Origin: Pyrenula massariospora
Taxonomy: Eukaryota > Ascomycota > Eurotiomycetes > Pyrenulales > Pyrenulaceae
Length of the DNA stretch: 64,000 bases
Reading direction: 5' to 3'
NCBI GenBank assembly: GCA_021030905.1
Contig: JAGFMI010000013.1
Span: 682,001-746,000 of the forward strand
Shown here one piece after another: positions 58,262 through 64,000 of the stretch. The number at the start of each line of letters is the position of its first letter. Within the stretch, counting starts at the first letter, position 1. The notes below the pieces were generated by a model. It saw only the letters and a program-made list of their open reading frames with translations. It had not been told where the DNA came from and did not search any database. The position numbers and the translations under genes are program-made.

Positions 58262-59311
58262 GGAGGCTCGAGCTGAATTGTAATATCATTTCTTGGACAT
58301 ACTTGGATGGTTTGGTCGATCCTTATGGTCATGGGACGGACTTGGGCAGATCAGCATTCATCGGCGTTATTGCATTGAAAAGTTGGAATTGGAGGGTTAT
58401 TGCCGCCAGAATTATAGAGGGTTTACCAGGAAATGTGATCAAGTGGAGGGAGATGAAACATTCTAGGTTAATTGACGAAGGATTTGGATCCATATCAGGA
58501 TGATGGTGAGATGAACTAAAACGAGCTGCGTTAGACGCGAGAAACAATTGCAACGATCATGAGGGGAGATGGTACACCTATAGAACAATACTCAATTAAT
58601 AATATTTTACACACTGCACCTTACTTCCCAAATCGACTTTTCTAATGTTGTATATGGCCAGACTTGGTCGTAAAGCCTATTGAGTATTGAGGCAAAGTGA
58701 AATGGGAAGGTTACCCGAACCCCTGCGAACTCCAGCCCCTTCCTCGGAACAGTACGGAAAATCAAAAGACTTCACGAGCGACGTAATTTTTGGAGAGTTC
58801 TCAAATCTGATAATTGCATGAACTTACTTTAAACTGCGACGTAATCTTGGCAGACCAACTATTCTGATGCGCTTCTGAAGACGGTCGTCCAACACAATCT
58901 ATTGAAGCTAAAACGTTGAAGTAGGCTCACCTTGGCCAAGCCTCCATTTTCAAAGGGCCAATTGTCAACGAGTTTGCGAATTTAGGGCGAGATCGACGAG
59001 GTTAATTTTGCAGTACCACGATAATTGAGTCGCATCATTAGATTGACTCTCTCGGGGCTGTCAGCCTGTGAAGGTGCGAGCACCAAGATCGAGATGAGCG
59101 GTATAAATGAGTGGCCAAGTTTTGTCTACGAAGGTGGTTTTGATTTTCTTTATTTTCACACACTCTCAAGGACTTTCCATCCCTCAAGTCTGCAAAAATT
59201 TCTTTCCTCTCCCCTAATTTCGTACTTTTGAGACCTAAACCCTTCCTCCAATCACCCGCTTTTCACCTCAAAACCTACCCACACCCCCAACCCAAAAACA
59301 CCGCCACCACC
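58262..59311. other. Interval without a supported gene
   Basis: Contains the PIR 3' end and the promoter of the small secreted gene. The plus strand turns pyrimidine-rich from about 59170 towards the start codon. Confidence 0.45.
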
Positions 59312-59650
59312 ATGCAGGTCCCCTCCCCCAACCCCCTCCTCCCCCTCCTCCTCCTCACCCTCACACCCCCTACCCTCTCCCTCGCCGACTGCGACGGCAC
59401 CGGCACCGGGACCGGCTGCACCTGCGCCTGCAACGCGGGCTACACCATGCAGCTCGAAGCCTCCTCCGGCTCTGCCATGTGGGCCGAGTGCGTCAACGGA
59501 GCGTATAGCTACAGTCCAGTTGGGTGCTATAAGAGGAGCGAGGGGTGGAAGAAGAAGGATGCGTGTGAGGAACAGGCGGATTGCTATGCGGTTACCATAC
59601 AGGGGGGAAAGGGGTTTGAGTGTTTTTGCTGTGTGACCGAGGGGTGTTAG
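59312..59650 (+). CDS. Small secreted Cys-rich protein
   Basis: Start at the ATG at 59312, 112 residues, no intron. Signal peptide: SPNPLLPLLLLTLTPPTLSL, cut near residue 25. The mature part of about 85 residues has eleven cysteines, with TGCTCACNAGYTM, MWAECVNGAYSY, VGCYKR, KDACEEQADCYAV and FECFCCVTEGC-stop. Its size, secretion and even Cys spacing suit a disulfide-knotted effector-like or wall-bound protein. I know no family name. The first 70 coding bases hold almost no G, while the end is G-rich (see findings). Confidence 0.75.
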   Translation: MQVPSPNPLLPLLLLTLTPPTLSLADCDGTGTGTGCTCACNAGYTMQLEASSGSAMWAECVNGAYSYSPVGCYKRSEGWKKKDACEEQADCYAVTIQGGKGFECFCCVTEGC

Positions 59651-59654
59651 GGTG

Positions 59655-60050
59655 TATTAAAGGGCTTAGGACAACTAGAAAAGGCAAATGCACTACCAGA
59701 TCTAGCGGTACAGAGAATCAAACTTTGAATTATATGACTCCCATATATTTAACACTGACCATATAAACCCGGGAATCCCCACATCCATGAATCTTATAAT
59801 TCAGACTAATTATATATCTATACTTCAAATAACCGTAAGCTGGACAAAGAACCTCACGACCCCAAATACAATTATCCAAACCCTTCATTTAAAACAACCG
59901 ATAAGCTCAAGCAGGAGCTTCACACACTATAAATAATTTAGGACGAAATTTATTTAACCCCTTCTGAGTAGGACCATCAGAATAATTAGAAAACACAAAT
60001 ACACCACCAGGCCTGGCAGTACAGACAATCAAAAGCGAAACAAATCATAT
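59655..60050. repeat. AT-rich stretch with diverged internal repeats
   Basis: Two pairs of similar segments occur. Pair B: 59683-59725 (ending GGTACAGAGAATCAAA) resembles 59995-60035 (ending GCAGTACAGACAATCAAA). Pair A: around 59835-59865 (AACCGTAAGCTGGACAAAG) resembles around 59900-59930 (AACCGATAAGCTCAAGCAGG). Order is B-A-A-B, all in direct orientation. Many differences are A/G or C/T changes. It could be the remains of a small duplicated element. Confidence 0.35.
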
Positions 60051-60897
60051 CAATTCCACTTCTACGGCATTCTCATGGGGTAGGGGGGGGGTTGGAGCTC
60101 CCTCATTCCACCAGTCGAATCCAATGCGATCTGTAGAACCGTGCGGGGGAACACAATGCGTGAGCACAGCATAGCATAGTATGCCTCAACCCACCGAAAG
60201 CAGGTGGATACCAGACGAGTGATTCGGTACAGCATGATAGCAGCGTGAAGCTTTCTTTTGCCTGGCTCGCGCCTGCTGTCGCTGTGGATGTTTTTCGCGA
60301 GCATCGACATGCTGGCAAGTGTCTTTGCGGAGAGCCTGGTGGAACGCTGGTGTGGGTCCTGACGTAGCTGTTTGGCGGTCATATGAGCTTTGGACTCCGA
60401 ACGTAGGATTCTGCTTGGGGGGATGGGGAGGAATTTGATGGTGGTGGATTGAAGGACGGATCTAAAAGTGTGCGCCCATCTGAGTGACTGTTATGGAGAA
60501 TGGAAGTCAGCAAGAGGAGAGACAAAATTAAAAGATTATTTAGACATGATGTAGATTGCTCTGGCTACAGGAGTATTAATTTTTAGTCAGTCTTTTGTAA
60601 TATCCATTATTGAATATGAACATTTCAGGTTTGGTTGAAAAAAGCCGCTGCAAGAACTATACATACATGTAAAGTATAAAAGTTAAGATTATATTACGAG
60701 ATGATTAATTTTTGTTTCTCACTTTATTTATAACCCTTTTTCTATCTCTTTGCCACGAGATTCGTCTTGCCAAAAGTCTAATTGTGAACAGTATGTGATG
60801 AGGTGGTTCAAACCCTTTCCAGAGGACCGACCAAAGAGCATTAGACGAGCAATTTTGACACCAAGCCCGTTTGAGCCCTGAGTGCCTAATTAGGGTT
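60051..60897. other. Interval without a supported gene
   Basis: Small frames only. AT-rich sequence from 60520 to 60720. It holds the 3' end of the membrane-protein gene. Confidence 0.45.
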
Positions 60898-62565
60898 TCA
60901 TTCGATTTGCGGTCGTTGATCGTAGGGCTTGAGGAACAAGACATTTCTCCTAGATCTCATAATGATTCTTGACCCTTGCTCATGCATCTCCTTTTCTGAG
61001 TCCTTATCCAAAAGATCCTTGTCCACGACCCTTGCAGTGATACAGTCTGGAGCAGGACCAAAAAACCAGCTCTTAAGATCTTTCGACTTGATGGTAATGG
61101 GCTCAAGGTCTCCGGCGCCATATTGATGCTCTCTCACGGCTTGAGCCGCCCAGCTGAGAACACTGCCCGGCGTTCGTTCTTCAATGTTTGACACGTAGAG
61201 TTTATTCTGCTTGCGTTTCGCGCTGCGCATCATGATCGCTAGTATAATCCAATACGCTAGCACGAAGAGGAGAAGAGAAGTAGAGGCAGCAACCAAGAGA
61301 ATGAATCCCCAGTGAATATTGGTGAGCGCACGAAGACAGCCTTGGGTCTCGTTAGCGGCAGTCTGGTTTAGAACATAGTTGTTGCCACCAGCAATCATGA
61401 CCATCGAATTCAGAATTTCTTCCACGGCGGGGCCGGTAGTGTTGATTGCGTCGGTGAACCTTCCATTATAGACGAGGCTCTGCAGGTTGGGACACCAGCT
61501 GCGCAATGTCGGGCGGCTCAAGACACCACGGAGGACATTGTCAAGGTTCTGAGTGTCGACTTGGCAGTCAAAATTGCGCATTACCCGTTGATCGTCACCG
61601 CCACCGGTTATGTCAATCGAGGCCCGGACGCTAAAGGGCACTGCAATGTTGTTGCCGGCAGAGCTATCCCAGGCAATGATGTGCGATGACTTTCCAAACC
61701 CGTAACCGGAAGAGCAGTTGGGAAGAGCACCTGCGCTTGGCTCGAAAAGAAAACCTGACTTTGCTATATCCGTGATTATATCACTGACATCCATATCACT
61801 AGGGTAGATGAGCTCTTTTGAGTTTAGTTGACAGGTCCATCCGCCGAGGACATCTTGTGCATCAGCGCTGAAATTGACATTTCGGTTGACCTTTCTGTAT
61901 ATGCCTTTCAAGCCCCCATTAGAGAGGCTCGTGAATTGCGCTTGGGCTACGATGAGATGCGGTTGACCTCCAGCTGGTGGAATTTGGAAGTCATCCGGCA
62001 GCGTTGTTGAAACCACTAGCCCCGTCCCGAAAGGACACCGCCCATGTACGGATCGCGTTTGGACGAGTGTGTTGACGGCGAGATCGGAAGCAGTCTTTAG
62101 AAAAGCGCTCAGCAACATGATCATTCCTAGCCATGATGCAGGTGATGCTTTTAAGCTTTTGAATGACTTGAACAAACTCCAACCGGAAAGCCAACCTGTC
62201 ATGCAGTTCAACGGCACATTTTGTCTCTTAAGCAGCTGAAGCTTCACGCTGTCGTCGCAGCACTTTTTGCCCACGATACCAACGAGGAGAAAGAGAGGAA
62301 TTAGGTAGATGCGAAAGATTAACCGGACGAGAGAGCTGTCATAGTCAACAAGCAGCGTGTTTGATGTATGTATGGCAGCAATGCTGAAGGCCATAGTGAA
62401 AAGTTCACGGGGACGAGCAACGGGAGAAGAAAAACAAAAGAGTCCAAATTTGAGACTTCTAGACTGCGTCTTTGGAAACATGGCGAGCCTCCAACCCTGC
62501 GACCGAACATGCACCAAGGAACCTGAGAAGTAAGCTCCGCTGTCGTTCGTCAGCAAGAGACTCAT
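60898..62565 (-). CDS. Fungal polytopic membrane protein with large Cys-containing ectodomain
   Basis: An uninterrupted frame of 555 codons from the ATG at 62565. Hydrophobic segments lie at about residues 75-100 (LVRLIFRIYLIPLFLLVGIV) and 140-160 (SWLGMIMLLSAFLKTASDLA). An ectodomain of about 250 residues follows, with cysteines in RCPFGT, WTCQLN, LPNCSSGYG, NFDCQVD, SWCPNLQ and QGCLRAL, and N-glycosylation sites (NCS, NTT, NQT, NET). A second membrane segment is WGFILLVAASTSLLLFVLAY (about residues 430-450). A basic stop (SAKRKQNK) and a cytoplasmic tail of about 100 residues complete it. The layout matches a common group of fungal plasma-membrane proteins of unknown function. It resembles the gene at 17290-19547 in topology only; I see no shared motifs. 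Confidence 0.78.
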   Translation of the reverse strand: MSLLLTNDSGAYFSGSLVHVRSQGWRLAMFPKTQSRSLKFGLFCFSSPVARPRELFTMAFSIAAIHTSNTLLVDYDSSLVRLIFRIYLIPLFLLVGIVGKKCCDDSVKLQLLKRQNVPLNCMTGWLSGWSLFKSFKSLKASPASWLGMIMLLSAFLKTASDLAVNTLVQTRSVHGRCPFGTGLVVSTTLPDDFQIPPAGGQPHLIVAQAQFTSLSNGGLKGIYRKVNRNVNFSADAQDVLGGWTCQLNSKELIYPSDMDVSDIITDIAKSGFLFEPSAGALPNCSSGYGFGKSSHIIAWDSSAGNNIAVPFSVRASIDITGGGDDQRVMRNFDCQVDTQNLDNVLRGVLSRPTLRSWCPNLQSLVYNGRFTDAINTTGPAVEEILNSMVMIAGGNNYVLNQTAANETQGCLRALTNIHWGFILLVAASTSLLLFVLAYWIILAIMMRSAKRKQNKLYVSNIEERTPGSVLSWAAQAVREHQYGAGDLEPITIKSKDLKSWFFGPAPDCITARVVDKDLLDKDSEKEMHEQGSRIIMRSRRNVLFLKPYDQRPQIE

Positions 62566-62898
62566 CTGGCCAAGAGAAGCTTAGTGTTAGAAAAGGCTTG
62601 GGTGGATGTACGCCTTTGTTTCAGATCAGCAGGTAGATCTCTCGATCTAGTTGGATACGAGGGATGGCGTAGTGCCATCGAATGCTTCCACAAGGCTGCG
62701 TACGACGTGTGAATATGACGCCCTAGCTTCGACCAAGTCATTGCGCATTGCGTCAAGCCAACCTTTTGCCCCCTCGACATGAATATTCGCCCTCCAATAT
62801 GAATCTTCTCCTTTTTCCAGCTTCGTTCCCCTTGTTTATAAGCTCCATCGTTCTCTACGCTCATGCTCGAAGCCGTGATCAAAAGTTGCAAAGAAAAC
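62566..62898. promoter_or_regulatory. Divergent promoter of two surface-protein genes
   Basis: 333 bases between the ATG at 62565 (minus) and the ATG at 62899 (plus). A GTTTATAA sequence near 62833 may be a TATA element for the plus-strand gene. A GAGATAAA-like element is not seen. Confidence 0.5.
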
Positions 62899-63766
62899 AT
62901 GTACGCTCAACTGACTATGTCTTTATTGTTCGTTATCAACCTTATCTGTTGGGTTATTCCAACCAAAGCACGCCAATTCGATTTGCTGCCAAGACAAGCA
63001 GCTGGCCCTCAACAATATTTGTCATGTTCATCGATGCTTTCCACCTGTCCACCGGCACTCGATAGTGAGTAGCGCTTTTTGCTCTGTCTTAAAAATGATT
63101 TAAGCTGATAGATTGTGCGAATTAGTCTGCGCAAGCTCCTTCTGTGCGCAATGTCAAAGCTTCGGTGGGACGTCTTTCGAATCCTGCTGCAGTGCGACTC
63201 GACCTGCCTCGTGTTTCGAGTCCGTGTATGTCACTGACTCAAATGCTAAGGCTTGCCTCACTGCGCTAGCCCTCTCATCCAGCTGTGCTAGCGAGACTCC
63301 TGGCTTCGGATCGCTCAAAGAAACTGACGGGGCATCGTGCTTGTGTTATTCTAGCTCAACTTGGATCCCAGACGTATTTGATGCGGCGTGGATGGCATGC
63401 TTCAGCTATGGAGCCACAGCAACTGACATTACAATCTCTCCGGAAGGCCAGGCGCTGTGCACAAGTGTAGGAAATATTCTCTCAGCGAGTGTCTCGGCAA
63501 GCACAACTGGTCAGAGTCAAATTTCGACCTCCAGTCTTTCATCGCCAACTTCGCCAGTCCCGGCTTTTCCATCGACGACTTCTGTTGCTGCCATCACAAG
63601 CACCATAGCAACAACATCGCCAACAACAACAACAACAGCGGGGTTGACGCCTAAAGGGGGAGCGGAAAGTCTGTCTCGGAATGTAAGCTTTCTAGAATCT
63701 GTTATCTCCCATTTAACAATTTCTATAAGCATTAGGCTCGATGCTGACTTTTATGGCCGTGGATAG
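62899..63766 (+). CDS. Cys-rich, Ser/Thr-rich secreted protein
   Basis: Exon 1 is 62899-63064 and exon 2 is 63126-63766 (268 residues); donor GTGAGT, acceptor AATTAG. The start MYAQLTMSLLFVINLICWVI is a signal peptide, followed by a likely KR-less maturation region (ARQFDLLPRQ). The Cys-rich part includes SCSSMLSTCPP, CASSFCAQCQSF, ESCCSAT, SCFES, KACLTA, SSCAS, SCLCY, MACFSY and LCTSVG, about 16 cysteines over 150 residues, somewhat like CFEM-type or other surface Cys domains but not matching the CFEM pattern clearly. A Ser/Thr-rich stretch follows (TSPTTTTTAG). A GTAAGC donor inside the tail could splice to a very short end, so the last 20 residues are uncertain, and no GPI tail is seen in either form. 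Confidence 0.7.
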
Positions 63767-63944
63767 ACGTGGTCGAGTGTGGTGTTTTCTATCTTCTACT
63801 TGATTGCCTGGGCTTTAGGATAGCGCAAGGAGCGATGCGTGACTTGTCGATAGTCTTTAAAAGGCGCACGGCAACACGAATGGAGGAATCGTGAAGACTC
63901 TAGCATTGTCAACAGAGTCCGGTTACCCAGCGAAGGGAAGCGCC
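63767..63944. other. Short gap before the window end
   Basis: No gene is supported. It probably holds the 3' end of the preceding gene and the leader of the possible gene at 63945. Confidence 0.4.
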
Positions 63945-64000
63945 ATGGCTAATGGAGATGAAGATTATGCCGCAGTCTACTTCGCTGCAGGGCGTCGGTC
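63945..64000 (+). CDS. Possible start of a gene cut by the window end
   Basis: An ATG in a good context (CGCCATGG) opens a frame that stays open to the edge: MANGDEDYAAVYFAAGRR. Eighteen codons are too few to judge. Nothing can be said of its function. Confidence 0.3.
   Translation, partial: MANGDEDYAAVYFAAGRR

Noticed and set aside
60898-62565. Paralogy with the membrane protein at 17290-19547
   Set aside because: The topology is alike, but no shared sequence block was found by eye.

Overview
The window looks like nuclear DNA of a filamentous ascomycete (Pezizomycotina). Most genes carry short introns of about 40-75 bases with GTRNGT-like donors, CTAAC/CTGAC-like branch points and YAG acceptors. 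Families include REI1, SEC1, SUV3, PDX3, an aprataxin-type HNT3, a HET-domain protein, a cyanovirin-N lectin, a PIR cell-wall protein and several fungal secreted or single-pass surface proteins. I cannot fix the class; a leotiomycete-like fungus is only a guess. I found no rRNA, tRNA, CRISPR array or recognisable transposon. Gene models below were built by hand from splice signals and reading frame, and exon joins are given where frame and motif agree.

Layout. 0-5 kb: a 5'-cut ankyrin protein, a conserved fungal protein of unknown function, and a four-exon TPR protein. 6.9-10.5 kb: REI1-like ribosome biogenesis factor and a decayed protein kinase gene. 12-16.3 kb: Cys-rich surface protein, acyl-protein-thioesterase-like hydrolase, and a cyanovirin-N lectin ending in a CaaX-like box. 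17-23.5 kb: polytopic membrane protein with ill-fitting exon joins, a Ser/Thr-rich GPI-type protein, and a HET-domain protein. 23.4-32.7 kb: gene-poor apart from a head-to-head pair of secreted-protein genes with unusual exon structures (GC-AG intron with a 24-base exon; frame-neutral proline-repeat mini-exons).

32.7-50.9 kb is a denser housekeeping block: PDX3, a mitochondrial PPR protein, a small secreted protein, a divergent pair (short-chain dehydrogenase / G-patch protein) sharing a promoter with a 21-base-period array, a divergent pair SEC1 / SUV3, and HNT3. 52.7-63.8 kb is mostly cell-surface genes: an SH3-bearing single-pass protein, a PIR protein, a small Cys-rich secreted protein, a large polytopic protein, and a Ser/Thr-rich secreted protein.

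The most unusual pattern is compositional. In several unrelated genes on both strands (thioesterase, PDX3, HNT3, the small Cys-rich protein, more weakly the lectin) the coding strand is strongly C-rich over G in its 5' part and flips to G-rich over C in its 3' part. SUV3, SEC1 and the PPR gene show no obvious flip by eye.
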